This document shows positions 34,415 through 44,487 of a DNA stretch of 64,000 bases, piece after piece. A model generated the notes under the pieces. The model made no database searches, was not told where the DNA came from, and saw only the letters and a program-made list of their open reading frames with translations. The position numbers and the translations under genes are program-made. The DNA is from Vreelandella subterranea (GTDB taxonomy: Bacteria > Pseudomonadota > Gammaproteobacteria > Pseudomonadales > Halomonadaceae): positions 1-64,000 of the forward strand of contig NZ_FOGS01000009.1 of NCBI RefSeq assembly GCF_900111305.1. Direction: 5' to 3'. Numbering within the stretch: the first letter of the stretch is position 1; the number at the start of each line of letters is the position of its first letter.

Positions 34415-35038
34415 ATGATGTCGTGGGCCACGCTTTCGGTGTTTGTACCGACGTTCTTGCTGGTGTCGTTAACGCCGGGTATGTGCATGACCCTGGCGAT
34501 GGTTCTGGGGATGACCCAGGGCGTCAAGCGCGCGCTCTGGATGATGGTCGGCGAATTGATCGGGGTCGGCCTGGTGGCCGCGGCAGCAGGGGCGGGCGTG
34601 GCGGCACTGATGCTCCGCCAGCCAGCGTTGTTTATGGCGTTCAAGTGGGTGGGCGGTGCCTACCTGGCCTATATCGGCATCATGATGTGGCGCTCAAGAG
34701 GGCGCATGGCGATTCCCAATGAGCTTGAAGCCGGCCCACCGGCAGGGCGTTGGCAATTGGCACTCCAGGGGTTTTTAACGGCCGTCGCCAACCCCAAAGG
34801 GTGGGCGTTTTTCATGGTGCTGCTGCCGCCTTTCCTGGATAGCAGTCGGCCTCTCGGGCAGCAACTGATGCTGCTGATTGCGGTGATATTGACCATCGAG
34901 TTTGCCAGTATGCTGGTTTATGCCACTGGCGGGAAAACATTGCGTCGGGTACTGGGTAAAAGCGGCAATGTCCGCCTGTTGAACCGCATTGCCGGGACCT
35001 TGATGATCGGCGTCGGCATTTGGCTGGCGCTTGGTTAG
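34415..35038 (+). CDS. LysE/RhtB-family exporter
   Basis: 207 residues with six membrane helices and the LysE signature near the N-terminus (LLVSLTPGMCMTLAMVLGMTQG). The FLTAVANPKGWAFFMVLLPPF segment is the second conserved block. It exports an amino acid or related small molecule; the substrate is unknown. It is three bases from the ubiX stop, so it is probably cotranscribed with mpl-ubiX. Confidence 0.9.
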   Translation: MMSWATLSVFVPTFLLVSLTPGMCMTLAMVLGMTQGVKRALWMMVGELIGVGLVAAAAGAGVAALMLRQPALFMAFKWVGGAYLAYIGIMMWRSRGRMAIPNELEAGPPAGRWQLALQGFLTAVANPKGWAFFMVLLPPFLDSSRPLGQQLMLLIAVILTIEFASMLVYATGGKTLRRVLGKSGNVRLLNRIAGTLMIGVGIWLALG

Positions 35039-35056
35039 GTAGGCACACTGACTGCT

Positions 35057-36466
35057 TTACACGGGTGGGAAAAGGGCCACCCGCAAACTGACGAATAGCA
35101 GCGATCCCAACAACAGGCTAACCCAGGGAAGAGAGGGCAGTGGTGCACGGTAGCGCCGCTGCCAGTTAATTTGAACCATGGCGCATACCACCAGCCCTAA
35201 CAGCGCACCGCCCACCAGGTCGCTGAGCCAGTGGACATCGATTACCAGCCGAGAAAGCGCCATGGGGATTACGGTGGCAATGGCCAGCCAGTAGGCCCAC
35301 ACACGCCGCTGCCTCGGCAGCTGTGAGGCGACAAAAGCCGCCAACATGCCCCCGATCACCACCCAGGTTGAAGTATGCGCGCTCGGGTAGGAGAACGACC
35401 CTATCAGGTAATCGGGTGTATCGGGCCTGGCTCTAGCGAAAACGGCTTTACCCAGCGCATTGAGAGCGCCAATGCTGCCTAGGGCGAGCGCGCCATGGAT
35501 GAGTAGATCCAGCCGCCTGACCCAGAGCAGCCAGATTGCCCAGGGGGTGACAAACGCCATAATGCCTGCTTTATCACCCGCTTCAGCGAGTAACAGACTA
35601 GTGGTGGTGAGCCAGTCCGTGTTCAGCCATGCAAAAAGCCGTTGTGCCTGGAGGTCGATAAGTAGCGGCTCTGGGTGATGGAGTATCAGGAGTGTCCAGG
35701 CGGAGGTCGCCGTCAGCGCCAGGATACAGAGAAACAGAGAAGCTAGTGGCACTTCACCGCTGCGGCTCATGGCAAGCCAAGGGCGGCGCATGGCGGGAAT
35801 ACGTCGAGCAATCCGGGCAATCGCAAGATACACCCGTCCGTGGCGCCCCACTTGTGCGCGGCCCCAGGAAAACATGATGGCTAGCACCACAATGCTGGCG
35901 GTTATCATCAAGACAGCCATTTCGACATTGGTAGGCAGGTTAAGCCTTTGCTGCCAGGTGTGGCCCAGCAGGAAGCCTGGCAAAACATAGGCCGGTGCCC
36001 ACAGGGCAGCCGAGGCCACGTTAGCCAACAGAAAGGTACGCGACGGCATATGCATCATACCCGCAATCAGTGGGATGATAGGTCGCACTGGGCCCACAAA
36101 GCGGCCGATAAATACGGAATAAATGCCATATCGCTCGAAAAAACGTGCACCGCGGTTTATCCACTCTGGGTGTTGCGAGAGTGGCCAGCGGGTGATCACG
36201 GTATCGCGGTGGCGGTACCCCAAGAAGTAGCTCAGTCCATCGCCTAGCACAGCCCCTGTAAACGCCGCGCCGATGAGCCATGGAAGCGCGACCATTTGGT
36301 GACCTGCAATGGAAGCCAACGCAGTGATCAGTACAACGCCTGGCACCAGCAAGCCTATCAGCGCGAGAGATTCCAGTAGAGAAATGCCTAGCAACAACAG
36401 AAGTAGTAGTGCAGGGGCGAGCGAAAAAGATAGTAGCGTATCGGCAATAGACACGGACGAATTCAT
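35057..36466 (-). CDS. DedA-PAP2 fusion membrane protein
   Basis: 469 residues from the ATG at 36466. Residues 1-200 are a DedA (SNARE-associated) domain with LLESLALIGLLVPGVVLI and FIGRFVGPVRPIIPLIAG. Residues 240-460 are a PAP2 phosphatase with KAVFARARPDTPD, FSYPSAHTSTWV (PSGH variant with Ala) and SRLVIDVHWLSDLVGG, so the catalytic His and Arg are kept. DedA proteins move lipids or undecaprenyl phosphate across the membrane; PAP2 enzymes remove phosphate from undecaprenyl or lipid phosphates. One chain with both suggests recycling of a lipid carrier. Third gene of an operon, 11 bases after a GGDEF-like gene. Confidence 0.92.
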   Translation of the reverse strand: MNSSVSIADTLLSFSLAPALLLLLLLGISLLESLALIGLLVPGVVLITALASIAGHQMVALPWLIGAAFTGAVLGDGLSYFLGYRHRDTVITRWPLSQHPEWINRGARFFERYGIYSVFIGRFVGPVRPIIPLIAGMMHMPSRTFLLANVASAALWAPAYVLPGFLLGHTWQQRLNLPTNVEMAVLMITASIVVLAIMFSWGRAQVGRHGRVYLAIARIARRIPAMRRPWLAMSRSGEVPLASLFLCILALTATSAWTLLILHHPEPLLIDLQAQRLFAWLNTDWLTTTSLLLAEAGDKAGIMAFVTPWAIWLLWVRRLDLLIHGALALGSIGALNALGKAVFARARPDTPDYLIGSFSYPSAHTSTWVVIGGMLAAFVASQLPRQRRVWAYWLAIATVIPMALSRLVIDVHWLSDLVGGALLGLVVCAMVQINWQRRYRAPLPSLPWVSLLLGSLLFVSLRVALFPPV

Positions 36467-36477
36467 CCACAATGAAG

Positions 36478-37410
36478 TTACACGTTGGCAATAGCATCAG
36501 CACGAGCTTTCAGGCGCTGAAGATAGTGTTCAAAATTTTCTTTGGGGCAGGGCAGGCACGCGGCAATGCGCGCCTCGCACTGTCCGGTTTCGACCAATAC
36601 GCGCCGGGACAGGGCGCGCTGAAGGCGGTCCCGGACCAGCAGTGCACCGCTTTCGCTGGTGTCGGGTAACACTAGCCAGAAAGTGGCATTGTCGGCACGG
36701 CCCAGCAGGTCGTGGTCGCGGCAGCAGCTGTAGACCTCGGTGCACAAGGCGCGGAGCAATGCCTGGGCGGCGCGGGCGCCGAACTGCTCCTCCGCCATGT
36801 CGCGCTGGGGTAAATGGATGACCAGTACTGCCAAACGCTGGTTGAGCATATCGGCCCGCTGGTATTCACTGTGCAAGCGCTCTTTGAGCGTGTCGATGTG
36901 ATAAGCCTCGCACTCGCTGTCATTGGGGTCGGTGGCTCTCAGCAGTGCACGTCGACGCGCATGCTCCCAGCGCGGAAGTGCCAGCAAAAGCACCAGTGCA
37001 ACGTAACCCATCACCAGGGTGGGCGATGCCTGGGCGAGGGCAGGCATCAACCACCACAGTGGAATCAATACAAGATGCAACAAGACCGCGCCCATCATGG
37101 GAAGCAGCAGGAAGGCGGCGGTCATCGGCAAGCCGATCCAGATCAGAGGGAGATCGGGTTGGTAATAAAGCGCGCCGATGACGCTTGCGTAGGTACAAAA
37201 AAGCAGTACCAGCCTCGGCAGGTGAGCGCGCATGTCCTGGCCCAGATGGAGCAGAAAGGCGGCCAGCAGGAGCAGGATCATAAAGCTGGGAATGACGAGG
37301 TCACGATACTCGCCCATGGCATAAAGCCAAACCGCATAGCTGCCCATCAAGGCGATGCTGGCTATATACGCAAGTGTCACCAACTGTCGGGGGAAATGAT
37401 GCTGGGTCAT
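36478..37410 (-). CDS. Membrane protein with degenerate GGDEF domain (second of a pair)
   Basis: 310 residues from the ATG at 37410, which overlaps the previous stop as ATGA. Five to six membrane helices (residues 10-150), then a cytoplasmic domain with the outline of a diguanylate cyclase: ATDPNDSECEAYHIDTL in place of the DxLTGLxNR entry helix, AVLVIHLPQRDMAEEQFG, and LLGRADNATFWLVLPDTSES where RxGGDEF would be. The GGDEF signature is lost (RADNAT), so it should not make cyclic di-GMP. It may bind a nucleotide or act as a structural partner of the gene before it. Confidence 0.75.
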   Translation of the reverse strand: MTQHHFPRQLVTLAYIASIALMGSYAVWLYAMGEYRDLVIPSFMILLLLAAFLLHLGQDMRAHLPRLVLLFCTYASVIGALYYQPDLPLIWIGLPMTAAFLLLPMMGAVLLHLVLIPLWWLMPALAQASPTLVMGYVALVLLLALPRWEHARRRALLRATDPNDSECEAYHIDTLKERLHSEYQRADMLNQRLAVLVIHLPQRDMAEEQFGARAAQALLRALCTEVYSCCRDHDLLGRADNATFWLVLPDTSESGALLVRDRLQRALSRRVLVETGQCEARIAACLPCPKENFEHYLQRLKARADAIANV

Positions 37411-38261
37411 GGCTGGCCTCGCCATTCGCTTGCCTGCCGTTGGGTCAGCGTTTGAAGCGTTGATGGGTTGGGGGGCACATCCATTAATTCGATCGGGTTG
37501 GCAATGGTGTTGTCGGGTAACGCATTGATTAACGACTGGTAACGCTCATGGGCCTCGGGCGCCGAACGTGACAGCATTAACGTTGCCAGGGTCGTGCCAT
37601 CGAGGCGGTAGACATTTTCGAAGTCGTGGGTAAGTTCGCAGAGTTTTTTGGCTGTTGGCCACAGTTGATGGCGTTTTACGTGCAGGACGATTAGCTCCCC
37701 ATAAATGCCTTCCCGGGCGCAACGCGTCTGCTCCCGCTGGATGTCCCTCACCAGTTGCTCGCCAGCCCAGAGGTTCAAGCCCGGAACGAGTCGCAAGCGT
37801 TGGCGAATCGCTCCGTTCATATCGATCAACTGTTGCGCACGCGCCAGTGCCAGAACGCACAGGATCGCCAGTGAAATGACCATTAATAGCCAGGCGGGTG
37901 TCGATAACTGTGGCGCAACCAGTACACTGCTGAGTAGGGCAGCGCTGATGTTGAACGCGGCCACCCAACTCATTTGCGGTAGCATGAACAGGGCCGCCCA
38001 GGCCCAGATCAGCAGACCGTGGCGTTCCGGTGCGGCGGCAATCAGCCCGAGTAGAAGTGCGCCCGGCAACAACTGCCACGGGCGACCACGCGGATAGCGG
38101 TGGCTGAAGTCCAGCAGCAGGGCAGTGATGAACAACCAGCCCACTGATAGCCACAACACGAGTGCCGCAGACGGCGGTGCAGCGGGTGTCCATAGGGCAA
38201 GCACCACGGCCGCCGCCAACAGATTGGCTCTCAATAGGCGTATTTTGTATTTATTTTGCAT
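37407..38261 (-). CDS. Membrane protein with degenerate GGDEF domain (first of a pair)
   Basis: 284 residues. Four to five membrane helices in the first 140 residues, then LRLVPGLNLWAGEQLVRDI, GELIVLHVKRHQLW and VYRLDGTTLATLMLSRSAPE, which follow the fold of a GGDEF domain without its active-site residues (RLDGTT replaces RxGGDEF). Its stop overlaps the start of the second degenerate protein by four bases, so both are made together. The pair probably forms a membrane complex; the signal is unknown. Confidence 0.72.
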   Translation of the reverse strand: MQNKYKIRLLRANLLAAAVVLALWTPAAPPSAALVLWLSVGWLFITALLLDFSHRYPRGRPWQLLPGALLLGLIAAAPERHGLLIWAWAALFMLPQMSWVAAFNISAALLSSVLVAPQLSTPAWLLMVISLAILCVLALARAQQLIDMNGAIRQRLRLVPGLNLWAGEQLVRDIQREQTRCAREGIYGELIVLHVKRHQLWPTAKKLCELTHDFENVYRLDGTTLATLMLSRSAPEAHERYQSLINALPDNTIANPIELMDVPPNPSTLQTLTQRQASEWRGQP

Positions 38262-38453
38262 GGTGGCTTACTATCAACCCTTGGAGAGATGCGTGATGGT
38301 GAGCGTGATATGCGTAAAATCGTCATCAGAAAGGTGGCGAAAAGTGTTAAATTAGCCCTTAGTATAGCGCTAAAATAGCTTAGCATGCCGCCTAACCTAG
38401 AGGCTAAATATGACCGGGTGGCCTATGCCCACCGAGGAATTTATGGAGATCGC
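38262..38453 (+). promoter_or_regulatory. Divergent promoter region of proA and the GGDEF-like operon
   Basis: No gene. A TAAAAT hexamer at about 38371-38376 is a fair -10 for proA, with no good -35. The GGAGAT ribosome site sits before the ATG at 38454. Confidence 0.3.
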
Positions 38454-39761
38454 ATGAGCGTTTCAACATCGTTCGACGCCGATGCAAAGTTATCCCTTGA
38501 GGCTGGCGATGTCGCCGCCTACATGCAATCGCTGGGCAAAGCCGCTCGCCAGGCGGCGGGTGAGCTTCGCCGCGCTGATTCAGGTCAGAAAAACCGTGCG
38601 TTGTATGCCATGGCCGCGCGCCTGGATGCGGCCCGCACGGAGGTGCTGGCGGCCAACAGCGAAGATCTGGCAAGAGGCCAGCAAAACGGCCTGGACGCGG
38701 CATTACTGGACCGTCTGGCCCTCAGCGATGGGCGTATCGACGCGATGATCGAGGGGTTGAACCAGGTGGCTGCGTTGCCCGACCCGGTGGGTGAAATCAG
38801 TGACATGCGCTACCGCCCGAGCGGTATTCAGGTAGGAAAAATGCGTGTTCCCCTGGGCGTGATCGGTATCATCTACGAGTCGCGCCCTAACGTGACCCTT
38901 GAAGCCGCCAGCTTATGCCTTAAAGCGGGCAATGCCTGTGTGCTGCGGGGCGGATCCGAGGCGCATGCGTCCAATGCGGCCATTAGCCGCTGTATCCAGG
39001 AAGGGCTTGGTGATGCAGGGCTGCCAGCCGGAAGCGTCCAGGTAGTGGCCACGAGTGACCGTGAAGCGGTGGGGGCGATGATCACCATGCCTGATTATAT
39101 CGATGTGATTATTCCCCGCGGTGGCAAGTCGCTCATCGAGCGTATTGCCCGGGAGGCGAAGGTGCCGGTCATCAAGCACCTCGACGGTGTCTGTCATGTC
39201 TATATCCACAGTCTGGCGGACCCTGCCAAGGCGCTGGCAATTGCGGTCAACGCCAAGACCCACCGCTATGGCACCTGCAACACCATGGAAACGCTGCTGG
39301 TGGATGCGGCGGTCGCCGATCTCTTGCTGCCCGAGTTGGCTCGTCAATACGCTGAGCATGAGGTCGAGTTGCGCGGCTGCGAACAAACCCAGGCGCTGCT
39401 TCCTCAGGCGCTTCCCGCAAGCGACGATGACTGGAGCGCCGAGTACCTGGCGCCGATACTTGCGATCAAGATCGTCGGCGACATCGATGAGGCCATCGCC
39501 CATATAGAACGTTATGGTTCGCATCACACCGACGCCATCGTGACCGAAGACTATTCGCTGGCCCGCCGTTTTATGGCTGAAGTGGACTCGAGCTCGGTGA
39601 TCGTCAATGCCTCTACCCGTTTTGCCGATGGGTTCGAATACGGTCTAGGCGCCGAGATCGGCATTTCGACCGATAAGCTGCATGCCCGAGGGCCGGTAGG
39701 CCTTGAAGGCTTGACCACCCAGAAGTACGTGGTCATGGGCAGTGGTCAGGTTCGCGAATGA
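38454..39761 (+). CDS. proA: Gamma-glutamyl phosphate reductase
   Basis: 435 residues from the ATG at 38454. NADPH-dependent aldehyde-dehydrogenase fold with [46 protein letters not shown], the catalytic Cys in [13 protein letters not shown], and [18 protein letters not shown]. It reduces gamma-glutamyl phosphate in proline synthesis, relevant to osmotic stress. It overlaps nadD by four bases; proB is elsewhere. Confidence 0.96.
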   Translation: MSVSTSFDADAKLSLEAGDVAAYMQSLGKAARQAAGELRRADSGQKNRALYAMAARLDAARTEVLAANSEDLARGQQNGLDAALLDRLALSDGRIDAMIEGLNQVAALPDPVGEISDMRYRPSGIQVGKMRVPLGVIGIIYESRPNVTLEAASLCLKAGNACVLRGGSEAHASNAAISRCIQEGLGDAGLPAGSVQVVATSDREAVGAMITMPDYIDVIIPRGGKSLIERIAREAKVPVIKHLDGVCHVYIHSLADPAKALAIAVNAKTHRYGTCNTMETLLVDAAVADLLLPELARQYAEHEVELRGCEQTQALLPQALPASDDDWSAEYLAPILAIKIVGDIDEAIAHIERYGSHHTDAIVTEDYSLARRFMAEVDSSSVIVNASTRFADGFEYGLGAEIGISTDKLHARGPVGLEGLTTQKYVVMGSGQVRE

Positions 39762-40423
39762 CCCGTCCACCCCGTATTGCGATGCTCGGCGGCACCTTTG
39801 ACCCGGTGCATAACGGCCATTTGCGTAGCGCGGTAGAGCTGCGTGATGCCCTGGGGCTGGACAGGGTCCACATGATACCTGCGCCGCAGCCGCCCTTGCG
39901 CGATACGCCGCAGGTATCGCCGCAACAGCGGCTTGAATTGTTACAAATGGCCATTGGTGACACGCCGGGTCTTGAGGCCGATGCGCGAGAGCTTGAGCGC
40001 GATGGTCCTTCCTACAGCGTGGATACCCTGCGTTCGTTGCGACACGAGTATGGCGAACAGGCGCGGCTGGTTATGGCGATTGGCTGGGACGCGTTTTTGC
40101 GGCTTGATCAATGGCGCAAACCTGAACAGCTGTTCGCGTTTGCCCACTTGGTGGTGATCGCCCGCCCCGGCCACGCCGAGGCACCGTCGACGCCTCTGAT
40201 GGAACTGCTGGGCGAGCGTGAAGTCGATAGCGTATCCCGCTTGATGGCCTCACCTCATGGGCAGGTGTTGCGCGTCACGCTGCCTTCCGCGATGGCCATT
40301 TCAGCGACCCATATCCGTCAGTCGCTGGAGCAGGGAAAAAGCATTCGCTTTCTGGTGCCTGAGACGGTGGAACGCACCATTTTACGCGAAGGACTGTATC
40401 AGCGCTGGCAGTCCGCTTATTAG
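39758..40423 (+). CDS. nadD: Nicotinate-nucleotide adenylyltransferase
   Basis: 221 residues with the nucleotidyltransferase motif [14 protein letters not shown] near the N-terminus and the closing motif [21 protein letters not shown]. It joins nicotinate mononucleotide and ATP in NAD synthesis. It overlaps proA (ATGA) and is followed by rsfS after 55 bases. Confidence 0.96.
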   Translation: MTRPPRIAMLGGTFDPVHNGHLRSAVELRDALGLDRVHMIPAPQPPLRDTPQVSPQQRLELLQMAIGDTPGLEADARELERDGPSYSVDTLRSLRHEYGEQARLVMAIGWDAFLRLDQWRKPEQLFAFAHLVVIARPGHAEAPSTPLMELLGEREVDSVSRLMASPHGQVLRVTLPSAMAISATHIRQSLEQGKSIRFLVPETVERTILREGLYQRWQSAY

Positions 40424-40478
40424 TCGTTACAATGGCTCGCTTCGAAAAGCGCATTATATGGGGTTATCCTTAGGAGAT

Positions 40479-40859
40479 ATGCACATCGATACATTGAAGA
40501 GCGTAGCGCTTGATGCGCTGGAAGAACTGAAGGCTCGCGATATCGCTCAGTTGGACGTCGCTGGGCTGACAGATGTTGCCGATATCATGTTGATTGCCAG
40601 CGGTACGTCAACCCGTCATGTTGCTGCCCTGGCCCAGAACGTGGTGGAAAAAGCCAAGGCCGCCGGGCTGTCCCCGCGGGGTGTCGAAGGGGGAGATAAC
40701 GCCGACTGGGTGCTTGTCGACCTGAGTGACGTGATTGTTCATATCATGCTGCCTGAAGCACGTGCTCTCTACGATCTGGAGCGTTTATGGGCCGACTTGC
40801 CCAGCGACACTGGACTGCGTGAGCTTTCGCTACGTGACGAGCCGGCCAGCATGTCATGA
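40479..40859 (+). CDS. rsfS: Ribosomal silencing factor
   Basis: 126 residues from the ATG at 40479, which has TAGGAGAT just upstream; the longer frame is not supported. The family segments are LDALEELKARDIAQLDVAGL, ADIMLIASGTSTRHV, EGGDNADWVLVDLSDVIVHIM and YDLERLW. RsfS binds uL14 on the large subunit and blocks joining of subunits in starvation. Overlaps rlmH by four bases. Confidence 0.95.
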   Translation: MHIDTLKSVALDALEELKARDIAQLDVAGLTDVADIMLIASGTSTRHVAALAQNVVEKAKAAGLSPRGVEGGDNADWVLVDLSDVIVHIMLPEARALYDLERLWADLPSDTGLRELSLRDEPASMS

Positions 40860-41323
40860 AAATCCGCCTATTGGCAGTGGGCAGTAAAATGCCTGCCTGG
40901 GTGGAAGAGGGCGTAGAAACCTACCGCAAGCGCCTGCCGAAGGATTTCAGCCTGGATATCGAAGAGGTGGCGCTGGGGCAGCGTGGTAAGAATGCGGATA
41001 TTGCCCGGGCTCGGGAGCAGGAGGCGGCGCGTATTCGCAGCAAGCTGCGGGGCAACGAACATGTGGTGGCGCTAGAGGTCGGTGGCAAGGCCTGGACCAC
41101 CGAACAGCTTGCCCGGCAGGCCGATGGCTGGCGGCTGCAAGGCCAGGATGTGGTGCTACTGGTTGGCGGTCCCGACGGGCTTGACCCTGCCATGTCGGCG
41201 ATGGCCCAGCAACGCTGGTCGTTATCGCCACTCACCTTACCTCACCCGTTGGTGCGTATTATGCTCGCCGAGCAGCTTTATCGCGCCTGGACGCTGCTGG
41301 TCGGGCATCCTTACCACCGTTAA
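40856..41323 (+). CDS. rlmH: 23S rRNA pseudouridine-1915 N3-methyltransferase
   Basis: 155 residues, the standard RlmH length. SPOUT fold: MKIRLLAVGSKMPAWVEEG, VVALEVGGKAWTTEQLA, LLVGGPDGLDPAM (cofactor knot) and LPHPLVRIMLAEQLYRAW. It methylates the modified base in helix 69 using S-adenosylmethionine. Coupled to rsfS by a four-base overlap. Confidence 0.96.
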   Translation: MKIRLLAVGSKMPAWVEEGVETYRKRLPKDFSLDIEEVALGQRGKNADIARAREQEAARIRSKLRGNEHVVALEVGGKAWTTEQLARQADGWRLQGQDVVLLVGGPDGLDPAMSAMAQQRWSLSPLTLPHPLVRIMLAEQLYRAWTLLVGHPYHR

Positions 41324-41377
41324 GTTATTCAGGCAGCTGGATGCCCGTCATCGATTGAATGAGAGTTAGTCATCGCT

Positions 41378-43285
41378 ATGCCACCGCGCTCCGACAAGCT
41401 TAAGAATACCGAGCAAGAACTGCGGATTTTTCGTGCCCGAGCGCTACTGGCGCTTGTGGTCGTGGTGGCCTTGACGAGCCTGTTGGTTGGGCGTCTGGCC
41501 TATCTGCAGGTTGTTCAGCACGATGTTTACAGCACGCGCTCCGAAAAAAACCGTGTGCGTGTTGAACCCCTTCCACCTAATCGCGGGTTGATATACGACC
41601 GTAACGGGGTGCTGCTGGCGGAAAACCGTCCCACCTACAACCTGACGCTGGTGCGCGAACGCTCGGAAGACGTCGACGAAACCCTGGAACTTCTGGTTGA
41701 GCTTCTCGAACTCAACGGCGAAGAGATCAACACCTTCTATGAACGCTCCAAGCAATGGCAACGTCCCTTCCAGCCGGTGCTGCTGGCCAGCGATCTCAGC
41801 GAGGAACAGATTGCCCGGTTAGCCGTTAACCGTCATCAATTGCCGGGGGTGGAGGTCGAAGCTCAGTTGCTGCGTTATTACCCCGATGCGGAGGTGATGG
41901 CGCATGCGCTGGGTTACGTCGGGCGCATCAACGCCGAAGAGTTAGCCAATCTGGATGCCACCCGCTATGCCGGGACACACTTTATCGGCAAAACCGGCAT
42001 AGAGCGGTTCTACGAGAATGAGCTGCACGGCCAGGCAGGCTTGCGCAGGGTTGAAACCAACGCCCGGGGGCGTGTACTGCGAGAGCTTGGGCGCACCGAC
42101 CCCGTGCCCGGCAAGGACTTGACGCTGACCCTTGATTCGTCGCTGCAGATGCTCGCCTACGAATTGATGGATGGCCGCCGGGGTTCAATCGTTGCCATCG
42201 AGCCAGGCAGTGGTGAAATCCTCGCCATGGTGTCAACGCCTGGCTTTGACAGTAACCAGTTTGTCACGGGTATCGACAGGGCCTCGTATCAAGCGCTTCA
42301 GGAAAACCTGAACCTGCCGCTGTTCAACCGGGCCACTCGCGGCCACTACCCGCCTGGTTCGACGATCAAGCCTTTTCTGGCGCTTGGCGGGCTTGTCGAT
42401 GGGGCGATCACACCCGATACCACCATCAATGATCCTGGCTATTATCAATTGCCCAATGATTCACGGCGCTATCGCAATTGGCTGCGCTGGGGGCATGGCC
42501 GCGTGGATTTGGAGCGCTCGATAGCGGTGTCCAACAATACCTTTTATTACTCGCTGGCCCACGAAATGGGCATTGATAGCCTCCACGATCAAATGACCAA
42601 CTTCGGGTTCGGTGAGCGCGTCGCGCATGATGTCCAGAGCCAGGGCTCAGGCTTGATGCCGTCGCGTGAGTGGAAGCGCGAGCGCTTTAACCAGTCCTGG
42701 TATCCAGGTGAGACCCTGTCTGTGGGCATCGGCCAGGGTTACTGGCAGGTGACGCCATTGCAGTTGGCCACCGCCACGGCCACGTTGGCCAACCGCGGGC
42801 ACTGGGTAAAGCCGCGCATGGCGCGGAAAATTGGCGATACGCCGCTGGCACGTGAACTGCCCGATACCCCGGACGATATCAATCTGGCACAAGACGATTG
42901 GTGGGACAGCGTGTTCAGCGGGATGGAAAAAGTGGTGAGCGGCAGAGAAGGGACCGCGCGGCGTACCGGTGAGGGGCTTGAGTATCGCATGGGCGGTAAA
43001 TCGGGCACTGCGCAGGTGTTTTCGCTGGGCCAGGACCAGCGCTACGACGCCGACGAGCTCGAAGAACGCCTGCGTGACCATGCGCTGTTCATCGCCTTTG
43101 CGCCTATTGAAGACCCGCAAATTGCCGTTTCGGTCATCGTTGAAAATGCCGGTGGCGGGAGTACCCACGCTGCTCATCTGGCCCGGGCGATGACCGATGA
43201 ATGGCTGCTGGACGACGATGCCCCCGAAGTCGATGAAGTGCGCGAGACCCTGGAAACCGATACCAGCAACGTGGAGGGCAACTGA
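41378..43285 (+). CDS. mrdA: Penicillin-binding protein 2 (transpeptidase of the elongasome)
   Basis: 635 residues. One N-terminal membrane helix (LLALVVVVALTSLLVGRL), a pedestal domain with RGLIYDRNGVLLAENRPTY, and a transpeptidase domain with the catalytic Ser in PPGSTIKPFLAL, SNNTFYYSL, and KSGTAQVFSL. It cross-links peptidoglycan during side-wall growth, in a complex with RodA. Two bases separate it from rodA. Confidence 0.96.
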   Translation: MPPRSDKLKNTEQELRIFRARALLALVVVVALTSLLVGRLAYLQVVQHDVYSTRSEKNRVRVEPLPPNRGLIYDRNGVLLAENRPTYNLTLVRERSEDVDETLELLVELLELNGEEINTFYERSKQWQRPFQPVLLASDLSEEQIARLAVNRHQLPGVEVEAQLLRYYPDAEVMAHALGYVGRINAEELANLDATRYAGTHFIGKTGIERFYENELHGQAGLRRVETNARGRVLRELGRTDPVPGKDLTLTLDSSLQMLAYELMDGRRGSIVAIEPGSGEILAMVSTPGFDSNQFVTGIDRASYQALQENLNLPLFNRATRGHYPPGSTIKPFLALGGLVDGAITPDTTINDPGYYQLPNDSRRYRNWLRWGHGRVDLERSIAVSNNTFYYSLAHEMGIDSLHDQMTNFGFGERVAHDVQSQGSGLMPSREWKRERFNQSWYPGETLSVGIGQGYWQVTPLQLATATATLANRGHWVKPRMARKIGDTPLARELPDTPDDINLAQDDWWDSVFSGMEKVVSGREGTARRTGEGLEYRMGGKSGTAQVFSLGQDQRYDADELEERLRDHALFIAFAPIEDPQIAVSVIVENAGGGSTHAAHLARAMTDEWLLDDDAPEVDEVRETLETDTSNVEGN

Positions 43286-43287
43286 CC

Positions 43288-44445
43288 ATGCCATGGCAGG
43301 CAATCACCCGATCAATACGCGGTTATCCGGTGCGTTCCAGTGGCGGTATTCCCAAGCGTCGCAGTATCTGGGAGCGTATTCATATGGATCCCTGGCTGCT
43401 TGGTCTGCTGCTGGTGCTGATGGGTAGCGGTCTGCTGGTGATCTACAGTGCCTCTGGGCAGAACATGAATGTCGTCATCGCCCAATCTATCCGTTTCGGT
43501 ATCGCGCTGGTGGCGATGCTGGTGGTGGCTCAGTTGTCGCCGATCTTCTTTTTACGCTGGACACCCCTCGCTTACGGGGTTGGCGTGCTGATGCTGGTAG
43601 CGGTAGAGCTGGTTGGAGATATAGGCATGGGCGCCCAGCGCTGGCTGGAAATCCCGGGGGTCATACGCTTTCAGCCCTCGGAGATGATGAAGCTGGCCGT
43701 GCCCATGATGGTGGCAGCGTATCTTTACCGCTGCGAACTGCCTCCAAGGCTGAGAGACATTGCCGTGTGTGCCTTGATTATTGGCCTTCCGGTGGCATTG
43801 ATCGCCGCCCAGCCCGATTTGGGTACGTCGCTGCTGGTCGCCAGTGCGGCGATAATCGTTGTGCTGCTGGCCGGTCTGTCATGGCGACTGATCGGGCTGG
43901 TATGCGTGCTGCTGGCTTCCGGCTTGCCGTTGTTATGGATGAACCTGCATAACTATCAGCGCCAGCGCATACTGACGTTCCTGAACCCGGAGACTGACCC
44001 CCTAGGCTCAGGTTGGAACATCATCCAGTCGACCACCGCCATTGGCAGCGGCGGTGTTTTCGGCAAGGGGTGGCTTGAAGGCACCCAATCACAACTGGAG
44101 TTTTTGCCCGAACGTCATACCGACTTTATCGTTGCGGTGCTGGGCGAAGAAGTGGGCCTTGTTGGCATGGTAGTACTGATCTTCCTGTACCTGCTGATCG
44201 TGAGTCGCGGGCTGTGGTTGGCAAGCGAATCACAGAACACCTTTGGTCGTCTGGTCGCGGGCAGCATTATTCTGACGTTTTTTATCTATGTGTTTGTCAA
44301 TATCGGTATGGTGAGCGGGATACTGCCGGTCGTAGGGGTGCCGTTGCCGCTGGTCAGCTACGGCGGCACCTCAAGCGTGACCTTGCTGTTGGGTTTCGGT
44401 ATTCTCATGTCGATCCACGCGCATCGTCGGCTTTTGCCACGCTAG
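43288..44445 (+). CDS. rodA: Rod-shape SEDS glycosyltransferase
   Basis: 385 residues with about ten membrane helices and SEDS features: YSASGQNMNVV, RWLEIPGVIRFQPSEMMKLA, AQPDLGTSLLV, the long loop with GSGWNIIQSTTAIGSGG and ERHTDFIVAVLGEEVG, and VVGVPLPLVSYGGTS. It polymerises lipid II and partners with the mrdA product. Confidence 0.95.
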   Translation: MPWQAITRSIRGYPVRSSGGIPKRRSIWERIHMDPWLLGLLLVLMGSGLLVIYSASGQNMNVVIAQSIRFGIALVAMLVVAQLSPIFFLRWTPLAYGVGVLMLVAVELVGDIGMGAQRWLEIPGVIRFQPSEMMKLAVPMMVAAYLYRCELPPRLRDIAVCALIIGLPVALIAAQPDLGTSLLVASAAIIVVLLAGLSWRLIGLVCVLLASGLPLLWMNLHNYQRQRILTFLNPETDPLGSGWNIIQSTTAIGSGGVFGKGWLEGTQSQLEFLPERHTDFIVAVLGEEVGLVGMVVLIFLYLLIVSRGLWLASESQNTFGRLVAGSIILTFFIYVFVNIGMVSGILPVVGVPLPLVSYGGTSSVTLLLGFGILMSIHAHRRLLPR

Positions 44446-44487
44446 CGATAGCAATCACACAGCGCATCCCACAGGAGCAGTGAGTGA

